Positions 12,421-22,362 of a stretch of 64,000 nucleotides of DNA are shown here, piece after piece. Each line of letters opens with the position of its first letter. Within the stretch, counting starts at the first letter, position 1. Source of the DNA: Muntiacus reevesi (lineage: Eukaryota > Chordata > Mammalia > Artiodactyla > Cervidae); the NCBI RefSeq assembly GCF_963930625.1, contig NC_089249.1:21401155-21465154 (forward strand). The letters run 5' to 3'. The position numbers and the translations under genes were made by a program. The notes under the pieces were generated by a model. The model was given only the letters and a program-made list of their open reading frames with translations. It did not search any database and was not told where the DNA came from.

Positions 12421-13704
12421 TCACTGCTGGGAGGCCACTGCCTTCGGAATGAGAGGACCATGGGGATTCCAGTTACTGCTGGCCATTCGGCGCCTGTTCT
12501 ATCTGTGCTGCCCTACCTTCCAGAAGCCACTCCAGCCTTTCCACTATTTTTCTGCCCCTCACCTGTCTAGGGAGAGTCTGAGTCATGGTTTTCTCAGGCA
12601 CAGAAGGTAAGAACACCCACCAATTGCATGGACCATTCGTCAAGTATGTGTCATCCTGGGAGTTACGACCCTTACAAAAGATGCTCAGGATTCAAATCTG
12701 CCTCAGGGAGTCCAGGGCCTAATATAAGAGACAGAAAACAGGAATGGTCACATGTGTGAATATAACTTTATCTGGAGGTGTTCAGACACTCCCTGTGGCA
12801 GCCACACAGAGAGGAGGAAGCTTTGAGCCAGACCTTGAAGGCTGAAATGTCTAACACAGGACAAGCGTCAGCTTGAGTGAAGGGGTAGAGTGGGGTGTAG
12901 ATACAGGTGTAAAGTGGCCTGCGTGGCTGAAGCAGGTGCATGGAGCTCAGCTTAAAGCATCCCTCCCATCCAACCCTCAACTGATGCCCAGCTCCCCTCC
13001 ACAGCATCTCACCCAGAGTGCCCAGACTCCCTTGAATGCCCCCCTGTGATGAGGAGACCACTCCTTCCTATAGCGTGAAGCCCAGGCCATCTCTGATGTG
13101 CCCACAGATGTGTTCATTCTAGCCAGCACACCTGTGTACAGGTAGGTGTCCTTCAAGCACACCTGAGCTACACGGATCCAGCTGGTCCTGCTGCTACCTG
13201 GGGAGTAAGAGATGCCTAAATGCCCAAGACATCTGCTGTACCAGACAGGCCCCCAACCCTAGAGCCTTGAAGTGCTGGCTCTGTGGGACACCCTACCACA
13301 GTATTGACTAGCATAGGAAAGGGGCCCTTAGCATCTGGACTCCACCCTGCTTGGAAGAACCCTGAGGCTGGCATGTCCTCGCACACAGCAGGGAGCCCTT
13401 CTAGATGGGGTGCCCCCCAGGTGGTCTTTCCTGAAGGCACTGAGCACGCGCGTGTCGTAAGCACAGTCTGCTTGTCCTGGGCTGGACCGACTCTGACATG
13501 CGGTCCACCTACAATGCCATTGAACGCGTTGAACGCCCACTGCAGCCACGGGACCTCCATCTACCATGTCTACCACTAGATAGGAAGACACCCAGGGCTC
13601 CCTCGTAATCCGGATCTGAGCTCAGCTCAGCGAACCTAGAGTTGAGTTCTGAGCACCCACACAAGATTCCTTCCCTCCTTCCCCTCATTGCCCACCTCCT
13701 CCAC
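12421..13704. other. Unique sequence, no gene recognised
   Basis: I looked here for IL2RB transmembrane or cytoplasmic exons on the minus strand and found none. Frames of 60-114 codons have no recognisable content. Confidence 0.45.
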
Positions 13705-13766
13705 GCTTGCCTCAGTACTTTGCACACAAAGGGCGCTCAGTAATTGCTTTAGAACATTTGAGTTAA

Positions 13767-13971
13767 GGGACTTTCCTGATGGCTCAGTGGTTAAGAACCT
13801 GCCCGGCCATGCAGGAGATGGTCACACTCCATGCCACATGCCAGAAGCCTGCGTACGGCATGGGCCACAAGGAAAGATCCCACGTGAGGCAGCAAAGATC
13901 CTGCATGCTGCAACTAAGACCCTACAGAAGTGAAATAGTAAATAAATGTTTAAAAAAAAAAAAAAAAAAAA
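13767..13971 (+). repeat. CHR-type SINE in duplication copy A
   Basis: Runs from gggactttcctgatggctca to a 20-base poly(A). Copy B retains only the head (near 25,325) and tail (25,760-25,828) of what appears to be the same insertion. Confidence 0.88.
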
Positions 13972-14008
13972 GAACACGGAGTTATGGGCCCAGAAGTTGC
14001 CACCAGGG

Positions 14009-14130
14009 GGCGATGCGTGCCGCGCCCCAGCCTCCATACGGGAGAGGTGAGATGATGAAGGCAAGGAGGGCGATGTGTGCCTCTTCCCAGCCTCCACGCT
14101 GGAGCAGGAAGGTGAGATGAAGGCAAGGAG
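14009..14130 (+). repeat. Two-unit ~61-base tandem repeat, copy A only
   Basis: Units 14,009-14,068 and 14,069-14,130 both run from GGCGATG through CCAGCCTCC, GGTGAGATGA and GGCAAGGAG. Copy B has a single unit at the same place (from about 25,866), so the array length differs between the duplicates. The first unit is more CpG-rich. Confidence 0.85.
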
Positions 14131-14614
14131 GGCGGCCCGAAGTGGACGGTGGCCTCTTCCTCCTGGGGAGCTCCAGGTGCCCACCAGACAAGATGGGGAA
14201 GCAAGCAGGGCCCGTCAATTCCAGGCAGGCAGCATGAGGGGAACCCAGGGAAAGAGAAAGCCGGGAGAATGACCCACAAGGGATCTTGGAGACTCTCAGA
14301 TCTACCCTCTCCCTGTAGAGATGATGAGCCTGGGCCCAGAGAGGGGCAGATGTCAGCCTTAGGTCACACAGCAGGGTGGAGGTTTAAACCCTGCCCTCCA
14401 GCCTCCCAGAACCCTTCATCCCACTTAACCCCCAGACACAGAGAAGGAAGCTTAACTCAACGGATTCCTCACCTTCCTCTAGTTGGTACAGATCAGAAAT
14501 GGGTTCCTGAGACAGCCCCAGGCCCCAGCCCTCTGCTCCTCCTATATCTCTTTCCCAAACACCTCCATCTCCAACCCTCACTACCCAAGGACTCACAGTC
14601 CTGAAGCTCTCGCT

Positions 14615-14965
14615 CTGACCCACCTCCTCAGCCCTCCATCTCCCTTGTTCTGCTCATCTGGCCATCATTCTGTCCCCCAAGTACCACTGCCAAGCCTTCA
14701 GGCTCAGCTGCTGTCCTCTTAGAATGAAAATCAGATAATATCCTGTCCTTGCTTGAACTACCTGCTGCCCAACAAAGGCTTCCTGCTGCACTTATGATAC
14801 AACCTCACCTGCTCACCCTGCAAGTCTCAGCCTTGCTGCCCCTGCCCCTGCCTCCCTGTCAGCCCCTGGAGGGCTCTAAGCTCAAACCTGCGGGACCCTC
14901 ATCATGCTCCCTCTGAGCTCCTACTACAGTCTTCCCAGACCAGCCTCACCCCATCTAAAGCTGAC
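14615..14965 (+). repeat. L2 LINE 3' fragment in copy A
   Basis: Has the ctgcccaacaaaggcttcct and gtcagcccctggagggctct type sequence of an L2 3' region. Paralogous fragment at about 26,412-26,762 in copy B. Confidence 0.55.
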
Positions 14966-15200
14966 ATGTGCCTGCTAAGTCCTGGCACCCACCTGTCTCC
15001 CCAGAGCACTCACTCTCATTTGTAATTGGCTGGACATTGAGGAAGGATTTGCTTGGGATCTATCCTCCTGGCTGGACTGTGGCTCCTCAAGATCACAGGT
15101 CAAGTCCATGGAGTCCCATGGGTTCTCTGGCAACTAAAGTCCTCTGTGACTCAGGGAAGGTGCTCAGATTGTAGTTATTGAAAGAACTGATGGATGGAGG

Positions 15201-15811
15201 TGATAGCTTATGGTGAGCAGTCTCAGATTTGTGATCTCCGAAGGAGAGGATTTCGCTTCAGGACCGAAGACATGGCTCCAGTCACTCAGAGGTTTGCAGA
15301 AGTTTCATTACAGTGAAAAAGAGATAGAGAAAGCTTCTGACATAGACATCAGAAGGAGGCAGGGAGCGCCCCGCTCACTAGCTGGGATGGGGCTTTATAT
15401 ACTTTATCAATTGGTTACTAACAATAGATTAAAAGAATGTTTCAAGGTTTTAAAAGTCTTAGTAGACCCACTCCCATAACATGTATTTTAGGATAACAGG
15501 ATTAGCCAGAAGGTTCTTGTTAAAAAAGAGAAACATGTTCTTGAGCAAGATATATTGTTGTTATATAATCATTAGTACAGAGCTTAAGAAAAAACCTACC
15601 CTTCAGCAAGATGAGTTGTTTTGTTGTGTAATCACTAGCTCTGGGCTTAAAGAAAGTTAGTTATTAGGCAAAATAGATCATTGCCATAACTCAGAGCTTG
15701 AGAAAAAAAAGTCTTATGTAACTAAGATGAAGGAATGTAGAAACATTTGTCCCTTTCTCCTCCTTGAGGGCCCCAGACTCCTTATCAACCTACCTAAGAA
15801 CAGTTCTCTCA
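15201..15811 (-). repeat. Solo LTR of a bovine-type ERV
   Basis: Bounded on the minus strand by TG (TGAGAGAACTG) and CA (ataagctatca). The minus strand has a TATA-like tatataaagcccc. Absent from copy B at the paralogous site, so the copy-A insertion most likely postdates the duplication. It lies in a GGAT-rich microsatellite, so target-site duplication is hard to read. No internal viral genes are present. Confidence 0.8.
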
Positions 15812-15832
15812 GAGGGAGGGATGGATGAGGGA

Positions 15833-16541
15833 TGTGGTGGTTGTTCAGTCGCTAAGTCATATCCAACTCTTTGCAACCCCATGGACTGCAACACACCAAG
15901 CTTCCCTGTCCTTCACTGTCTCCTGGAGTTTGCTCAAATTCATGTCCATTGAGTCGGCGATGCTATCCAAACTTCTCATCCTCTGCCGCCCACTTCTCCT
16001 CCTGCCCTCAATCTTTCCTAGCATCATCAGAGTCCTTACCAATGAGTTAGCTCTTGGCATCAGGTGGCCAAAGTATTGGAGCTTCAGCTTCAGCAACAGT
16101 CCTTCCAATGAATATTGAGGGTTGATTTCCTTTAGGATGACTAGTTTTGATCTCTTTGTGGTCCAAGAAACTCTCAAGAGTCTTCTTCTGAACCACAGTC
16201 TCAAAGCATTAATTCTTTGGCACTAAGCCTTCTTTATGGTTCAACTCTCATATCCATACATGACCACTGGTAAAACCATAGTTTTGACCATATGAACCTT
16301 TGTTGGCAAAGTGGTCTCTGCTTTTTAATACACTGTCTAGGTTTGTCATATCTTTTCTTCCAAGGATCAAGTGTCTTAATTTCATGGCTGCAGTTACTAT
16401 CCATTGTGATTTTGGAGCCCAAGAAAATAAAATCTGTCACTGCTTCCACTTTTACCCCTTCTATTTACCATGAAGTGATGAGACTGGATACCATGATCTT
16501 AAATTTTTTGAACATTGACTTTAAAGTTAGCTTTTTCACTG
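15833..16541 (-). repeat. BovB (RTE) LINE 3' fragment
   Basis: The minus strand encodes decayed BovB ORF2 C-terminal pieces (GSKITMDSNCSHEI, RRLLRVSWTTKRS, LKLQYFGHLMP) ending at gttgttcagtcgctaagtca. It is broken by frameshifts and stops. Absent from copy B. Confidence 0.93.
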
Positions 16542-17299
16542 GAGGGTGGAGGGATAGATGGATGGACTGAGACAAGGATGAAGGATGAAATGAAGGAAGG
16601 TCTTGGCATTGGGTTGAGAAAGGGTCTATTCATCCATTTATTGATCTAACAGTGATTTACTGAGTACCTACTGCCAGCATGTACTGGGCACTGTGGGTGT
16701 TACAGAATGCATGGGACTTGAAATCTGTCTAACTCAAAGAAGCATCTCTTAGTATGCAAGTAGGGCAAATATGCAAATAATAATAACAAAGGGAGTGTGT
16801 CAGTACAATAACCATTGGGTTAAATTTTCACAACAGTCCAAATATCACATGATAACAGTAAATACTATGTCTGATTCTAAATCTTTCAAGGTTTTATCTA
16901 AATAAAGTAGCAATGCAGGGGGAAAAAATTATTTTTCAGACTATATAGGCAATTTTGTCTTTAGAAAATGTGGTCATAATAAGTATAAGATGCACAGAGT
17001 AGGCCAGTTCAAATAAAACATATGCAGAGAGAAGAAAAACAGATCCTTGCTTGACTGAGCCAAGAAGGGAAGACCTTCTAGATACCTTCTAAACCTTCTA
17101 GTACGCCCTTAACCTCCCAAAATTCTAGACTTGTGCTCATTCAGTCAACAAATTTTTATCGAGTACCTATCATGTAGCTAGGTTCCTGGACTAACAGTAT
17201 AGAACTTACAGTCTGGTGGGAGTGGGGGTCAGGGGAGACAATAGCAGTGGGTGGGCAGAGACAGTAAATGCAATAGTCAAGTAAATTCCATAAGGAGGG
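16542..17299. other. Diverged part of duplication copy A
   Basis: Unique-type sequence paralogous to about 27,065-27,800 and 33,658-33,780, visibly less similar than the 14.1-15.1 kb part. No gene. Confidence 0.7.
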
Positions 17300-17404
17300 G
17301 CTTTCCTGGTGGCTCAGAGGTAAAGAATCCACCTGCAAATTCAGGAGACACAGGTTCGATCTCTGGTCCTATAAGATCCCATATGTCTCAGAGCAACTAA
17401 AAGA
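17300..17404 (+). repeat. CHR-type SINE, truncated at duplication edge
   Basis: Runs from ggctttcctggtggctcaga to ctcagagcaact and then switches to unrelated sequence. Its partner at 33,783-34,033 is full length, so the duplication boundary falls inside this SINE. Confidence 0.85.
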
Positions 17405-17667
17405 AATCAAAAGTTTGAGGTTTCAGGGTGGAGAGAGTGGAAAGAATCTCACTGACCACACACTAACTCACAAGCCCACTGGTAAGTCCCACCCCCTCTC
17501 TGAGCCCCTCTGTCAAACACGCCCACGTTACCACCCTGCAGATCACATCCAGTGAGTTAATGATGGTCAAAGGGTGCCATACCCACACTCCAAGGCCACC
17601 CCAGCAGCTGCCCCCAGTCTCTGCCCCCTGCCCAGGTTGCATCCCCACCTCAGCTCCCCATCAGTAC

Positions 17668-17833
17668 CTGCAGGGACCGTCCTGAAGGCCAGGGGCTGGC
17701 TCCAGTGGCTCCAAACCTCATGCCTGCCAAGCTGGGGCTTGGCCCGCTCCTGAAGCTCATATTCCGTGCCTGGAGCGAGATTGTCCAGGGAGATCCATTG
17801 CTGGTTCTGCCTGAGGGTCAGCAGTGGGGTGTC
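17668..17833 (-). CDS. IL2RB: IL2RB exon 7: second half of D2 with the WSxWS box
   Basis: Encodes the C-terminal half of D2: DTPLLTLRQNQQWISLDNL, then APGTEYELQERAKPQL, then the type I cytokine receptor signature WSHWS and QPLAFRTVPA. The human signature is WSPWS. The acceptor is tctgccccag at 17835-17834; the donor is GCAG|GTACTG at 17667, phase 1, as expected before the transmembrane exon. Exons 2 to 7 here sum to 712 coding bases, about 237 residues, which is the whole ectodomain. I do not see the transmembrane or cytoplasmic exons (JAK1-binding Box1/Box2, STAT5 tyrosines) between 1 and 17,660. A duplication boundary lies about 260 bases downstream. Confidence 0.94.
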
Positions 17834-19179
17834 CTGGGGCAGAGATAGGGCTGTCAGACCAGAGGGGCCTGCACTGCCCCCTCACTTCCTGTGGCAGGGC
17901 TGGCTGAGCATATGAGCAGAGCAGTGCCTTCCTTTATCCCCTCTAGCCATGCACCCTGCCCTGTCCCCCTCTCTTACAGAAAGACTCCCCAACTAACCAC
18001 TTTGCAGGAGCCCCAAGAATCAGGGTCTTCCTGAACCCCTCCTCCTCACTCAACTTCAGTTTCCAAAGCCATCTGTCAATCAGCTGGTTCCACCTCCAGA
18101 ACCTATTCTGGACCCTTCTCTCTTCCCTCCACTCCTTCCCCCTGCAGGTCTGAGCTCCCACGACCTCTGAGCCCCATCCAAGGTCTCCCTCCTTCCCTGC
18201 GCCCCATACCCCTGTGCTCTACGGCAGTCTCTTCTACACTCAGCCAGAAAGAGGGGCTTCCCGTAGACCTCTCCCCGCTCGGTGTCACCCTTTTTGCTTT
18301 TTTTCCAGCACACCAGACACACAGGCTGTGTTTTGCCTTTGCAGTGGTTTTTACTTCTGCCTAGAAGACCCTCGCCAGATCCCCAAAGGCTCAACTCCTG
18401 CTTAAGCCCCAGATCTCAGAAAGGCCTGGTCACTTGAGTCTGAAGGAGCCTGGCTCAGCCCTTCTCAACTGTGTTATCACAGTGAAATTTCATGAGAGTA
18501 TGTAAAAACATTGCAGAGTCTGCTCCTCTCCCGCATGTGAGTTTCCTCAGAGGCAGCTTGTCCGACTCTCCCTCCATTCTCTCCCCAGCATCCAGCACGT
18601 AGTAGGTACTCAGGGAATGTTTGTTGAATGAATGAGCGAATAAAGGAATGGGTAATTGAATGAGTGGTGGTTCTGCAGTAAATAATTTGCCGTATGCAGG
18701 AGACCTGGGTTGAATCCCTGGGTCAGGAAGATTGCTGGAGAAGGGAATGGCAACCCACTCCAGTATTCCTACCTTGAGAATCCTGTGGACAGAGGAGCCT
18801 AGCAGGCTACAGTCCCTGGGGTCACAAAGCATCGGACACGTCTGAGTGACCAACACACAGTGAATGAGTAAGAGATCAACACCCATGGACGTGGACCACA
18901 CTGGATTTGAGGAGGGAAGGGTGGCTGCCCAAGGCCTCTGGAATCTTTAGAGAGGAAGTCACCTGCCTCTTGGCTTTGTAAATCTTGCCTTGAATACAAT
19001 ACCAGCTGGATCCTTGGGGTGTCAGGGGACCCCAGAGGGAGGTGGTGGTGGGAGTGCGGGCAGTTCCAAGGAGCAGCAGGGGTTGATTAGGGGCTTCTGT
19101 GGTTTTGCTGAGATGAGGATGGACAGGGTGATGAGGACAGGGAGGAGTCAGGGCAGGTGGAACGGAGCCAGGTACTCAC
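17834..19179. other. IL2RB intron 6
   Basis: Intron between exons 6 and 7. Contains an L2 end (about 18,560-18,660, gtaggtactcagggaatgtt) and a Bov-tA SINE. No additional exon recognised. Confidence 0.8.
18668..18860 (+). repeat. Bov-tA SINE in IL2RB intron 6
   Basis: Has gtatgcaggagacctgggtt and ggctacagtccctggggtca. Flanked by tgaatgagt on both sides, a target-site duplication, at the end of an older L2. Confidence 0.93.
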
Positions 19180-19328
19180 CTCCCAGCTGTGGTCGGCGTA
19201 CCTTAACCGGGCCTCGAACTCCACGTCATTTTGGATGTAGTGGGATACCTGGGAGACGGTCCAGGTTATGTTGCACCTATGGGTCTCTACGTGGACGACT
19301 TGGAGTGAGTGGGGTGGAACCAGATGAA
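19180..19328 (-). CDS. IL2RB: IL2RB exon 6: first half of membrane-proximal domain D2
   Basis: Translates as HLVPPHSLQVVHVETHRCNI then TWTVSQVSHYIQNDVEFEAR, nearly identical to the human start of D2 and the most recognisable IL2RB exon here. It contains a further N-glycosylation sequon (NIT). The acceptor is ctgtctccag at 19330-19329 and the donor is GAG|GTGAGT at 19179. Its 149 bases join in phase with exon 5 (phase 1) and exon 7 (phase 0). Confidence 0.95.
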
Positions 19329-19439
19329 CTGGAGACAGGAGAGAGACAAAGGCAGAGAGAACAAGCTTGGGGGATGCCACATGCTGATGCTAAGATGAGA
19401 AAGCCGAGCCGAGCTCCCACCTCCACCTTTGTACCTGCT

Positions 19440-19745
19440 GTTCCTCCCTCCCTATGTTCTCTTCTCCCAGGGATCAGCAGGTTCCTGCTCAAATATCACC
19501 CATACAGAGAAGCCTGCTCCAACTACCCACCACTCTCTGTCCCCCTCGCTTGCTTCATTTTTCTACCTAGTACTTATCATCATCTGACATATTAAATATC
19601 TACTTCTGATTCTTTATTTGTTTTCTGTCTCCCCCACCAGACTGAGGTCTCTGAGGGCAAGAACTTGATTTTCTCAAGTATTCTTGGTGCCTGGACCATT
19701 ACCTAGCACGTGGTGGGCACTTCATTAGATATCTGTGGAATGAAT
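19440..19745 (+). repeat. L2 LINE 3' end in IL2RB intron 5
   Basis: Shows gagaagcctgctccaactac, agactgaggtctctgagggc and the terminal gaatgaatgaatc. Confidence 0.75.
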
Positions 19746-19996
19746 GAATCGAGGCAGGCTTTCTCTGCATTCAGATCTGATCAAAGAGATTTATCTGGAT
19801 CATCTCATTTATTGAATTTAATTCTACTTCATCACTCTTATATGAATATAAGATTGTATGATTCTGAAGTTCAATTGATCTTAATTTTTATACTTCTGAG
19901 ACTCTGTAGAACTCCACAAATAATTAGCAAATGTTTATTGAGCAAGTTCTAAACAATTTCTGTATCTTGCCTTATAGACCCCTATAGCAACCATGG

Positions 19997-20200
19997 TTTT
20001 GGTGTTGTTTAGTAGCTAAGTTGTGTCTGACCCCATGGATTGTAGCCCACCAGGCTCCTCTGTCAGTGGAGTGTCCCAGGCAAGAAAACTGAAGTGGACT
20101 GCCATTTCCTTCTTTGGGGATTTTCCTGACCCAGGGGTTGAACCTGCATCTGCTGTATTGCAGGTGGATTCTTTATCGCTGCACCACCACAGAAGCCCTA
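19997..20200 (-). repeat. Bov-tA SINE in IL2RB intron 5
   Basis: Reverse complement Bov-tA (cccatggattgtagcccacc). Flanked by ccctatagcaacc at 19,979-19,991 and about 20,196-20,208, a 13-base target-site duplication. Confidence 0.95.
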
Positions 20201-20221
20201 TAGCAACCGCAGGCAGCAGGT

Positions 20222-20330
20222 AACTGGTTATCCCCACTTTACAGATGAGGAAACTGAGGTTCAGGCATGTTAAATGACCTGCAGTCAGAGTACACTCAGT
20301 TAATGCAGGATTGCATTTAGAACACTGGAT
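20222..20330 (-). repeat. MIR SINE
   Basis: Has ccccactttacagatgagga and aactgaggttcagg. Sits beside the Bov-tA in intron 5. Confidence 0.75.
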
Positions 20331-21018
20331 CTCACTCTGTGTTCCCATCTCTTCCCTGGAGATGACCTCCAAGGCTGGAAAGGGAGGGGGATAGGCTGGA
20401 GGTGATGGAGGGCACTCAGTCATTCAACAAACTTTCCACCAGCACCATCCAGATAAGCCCTGATGTTGAGTATTCAGAACAGAGATGTAAGAATGGCAGA
20501 AGCTTTGCCCTCAGGGAAACTCACAGCCCAATGAAGGAGACAGACCCATTATCAGGCAGCAAAGACCCAGGACATAAACACCCTGAAAGAGGAGGTGATA
20601 AGGGCTCCAGGAGTCTGGGAAGGCCTCCCGAAGGAGGTGACTCCTCACTGAACTTGATGGGTGTGTGGCAATTTTTGGGGTGAGAAGAGCCTTCCAAGCA
20701 GGCTGAGGCTGCTTGGTGTGCAAGTGTTTAGAGTCATGGAAGGGCAAGCTGAGCCTGGAGAGCTGGCCCTTGGTGTGGCAGGAATATAAGCCACAAGAGG
20801 AGGCGTTCTGGAGAAGGAAGCCAGGCCAAATGACCTTGAACACCAGGGTAACTGTCCGGGACTTCATCCCAAGTTCAGGGGGTAGTGAGTAGGAAGCTGA
20901 TAGGGGTGTGAACGCTGATAGGTAGAGACTAGTACTGGGTGATACCAGAGGGGAGACAGGGAGGGAAGAGCCCACCCTCCCCACCCCACGCCAGCTCCAC
21001 CCTGGAGTCCTCACTCAC

Positions 21019-21100
21019 TGTAATCAAAGGGCTTGATATCCTGGGTCATCATCTTCCTCCACTTCCCACCTTCAGAGCACATCACTGTCAGTTTCATCCA
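21019..21100 (-). CDS. IL2RB: IL2RB exon 5: end of D1 and interdomain linker
   Basis: Encodes VMCSEGGKWRKMMTQDIKP and then FDY, equivalent to the human stretch VLCREGVRWRVMAIQDFKPFE, and ends with a clear donor ACA|GTGAGT at 21018. The 5' edge is problematic. The acceptor at the human-equivalent place (ggctcag, exon start 21113) leads into AAACTGACC, as in human, but the sequence from there to the conserved VMC is five bases shorter than in human. Read from phase 0 it meets a TGA. A downstream acceptor, ggag at 21102-21101, restores the frame and predicts WMKLTVMC with about six residues fewer than human. I give that frame-consistent start. A real frameshift or an assembly error is the alternative. 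Confidence 0.82.
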
Positions 21101-21244
21101 CTCCGGTCAGTTTCTGAGCCTGCCAGGAAAGGAGGCTGGGGATGTAACTGCCAATAGCGGGTGTGGGGACGGAAAGGCTGCTGAGATGTGGATGGCAGGG
21201 GAAACCATGGCTGTAATAAGCTAGACCTCCTCCCTGACATCCTC

Positions 21245-21445
21245 CATCTAAGGCATGGCTTAGCAAACTTTATGAAAAGGGTCAGATAGTTAATATTTTT
21301 GATGCTGCAGGTCATATGATCTCTGTCACAACTATTCAATGTTGCCATTGTGGCTGTCCTGCGAAAGCAGCCATAAAAAAACAAGAGAGCAAATAGATGT
21401 GGCTGTGTGCCAATAAAACTTAATTTATAAAAGCAGTCAGTAGGC
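21245..21445 (+). repeat. hAT-type DNA transposon (MER58/Charlie-like)
   Basis: Has ttagcaaactttatgaaaag, gtcatatgatctctgtcaca, aagcagccat and ccaataaaacttaatttata, a widespread eutherian DNA-transposon pattern. The exact family name is from memory. Confidence 0.6.
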
Positions 21446-21669
21446 AGGAGCAGAGCTGAGCAGCCGACATCTCAATAACCTCAGATCCCTCCACCCGTGG
21501 GTCAGTCATCTGCTCTCGTGGATGCTACCTTCTTCCTCCTGCCTCCCCAGCCCAGGAAGCCCACTCTGCGGCAGCCCCTGACCACTGGGTGTGCTGGCAC
21601 CTCCACCAGAAAGATGCTCCTCTGCACCCACCAGCCCTGCTGGCCTCCTCCTCAGCTCTGGCTACTCAC

Positions 21670-21747
21670 TTCTGGAGATGGTCCTAGGACCAGATTGCAT
21701 GCCCAGGATCCTGGCTTCACTGGTTGCAGCTTACAGGTGTGTCTCCA
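21670..21747 (-). CDS. IL2RB: IL2RB exon 4: D1, second disulfide
   Basis: A 78-base exon of 26 codons, read WRHTCKLQPVKPGSWACN then LVLGPSPE. It holds the second conserved Cys pair of D1 (HTC...WAC), equivalent to the human segment ending WACNLILG. The acceptor is tttttcctacaaaacag and the donor is GAA|GTGAGT at 21669. The exon both starts and ends in phase 0 under this reading. It lies about 0.6 kb from exon 3 on the minus strand. Confidence 0.9.
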
Positions 21748-22362
21748 CTGTTTTGTAGGAAAAAGCTCCTCTCTTTGAAGAAAAAGAGGGACCCCCTCAG
21801 AGCTGGCCTCAGGAGGGTCCCCATGAAGCATTACTGACCTGAGCCCAGGCTTTATACCAACCTCACCTGCCCCGCATCCCTTTGTGAGCCTCTGTCCCTC
21901 CCAGTCAAGCCCCAGGGCAGTGAAAGTGATCCAGAAACAAATCCGTTCAGGGCACATGGCCCTTCCCACCTAAAACTCTCCAAATTCTCCCATAGGGCTG
22001 AGGGTGTGGACAATCCTTGGTGGGCCCTCCAGAGGCCCTTAGAATCACCACCCACCTGGGAGCCAAGGTCAGAGCTGCCCTGCTGGCTGCTACCAGCAGG
22101 ATGTTCCGATCAGTGCCCCTTCACGGATTCCTTCCCAGCTGGTGGGTCTCCCCAGTCCCCTGTCCCCACAGCTGTCCTAGGCATCTCACAAAATCCCAGA
22201 TTACTCAAAAACTTTGGGGAACCCCATTCGGTCCTCCGAAATTCTCAAAGTGCAGAGTTCTTGAAGTCTGAGAGCTGCTAGTAGGATTTCAAGAGTTTAA
22301 AGTTCAGGATGGCAAGATCTCAGCACCCTGCAATTGTGTGTATTTGGCCATCAAGCCCACAC

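Larger units (their letters stand above)
13705..17405. repeat. Segmental duplication copy A
   Basis: Direct-orientation homologue of copy B at 25.3-33.9 kb. Aligned by eye: 14,070-15,128 matches 25,868-26,925 with about 15 substitutions and one 3-base indel. 16,585-17,130 matches 27,065-27,800 at clearly lower identity, and 17,137-17,404 matches 33,658-33,890. Copy A alone carries an LTR (15,201-15,811) and a BovB fragment (15,833-16,541). The match ends inside a CHR SINE at about 17,404, within the IL2RB interval between exon 7 and the unseen exon 8. The left edge near 13,705 rests on a short L2/MIR-like match and is uncertain. Confidence 0.9.

Noticed and set aside
1..13700. Search for 5' exons of TMPRSS6, the expected next gene to the left
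   Set aside because: No minus-strand sequence resembling its N-terminal cytoplasmic, transmembrane or SEA-domain exons was seen.
14149..14604. 151-codon frame nearly identical to one at 25,946-26,401, suggesting a conserved protein
   Set aside because: The similarity is explained by the segmental duplication at DNA level, substitutions fall at all codon positions, and part of the sequence is L2-like. No domain or splice context.
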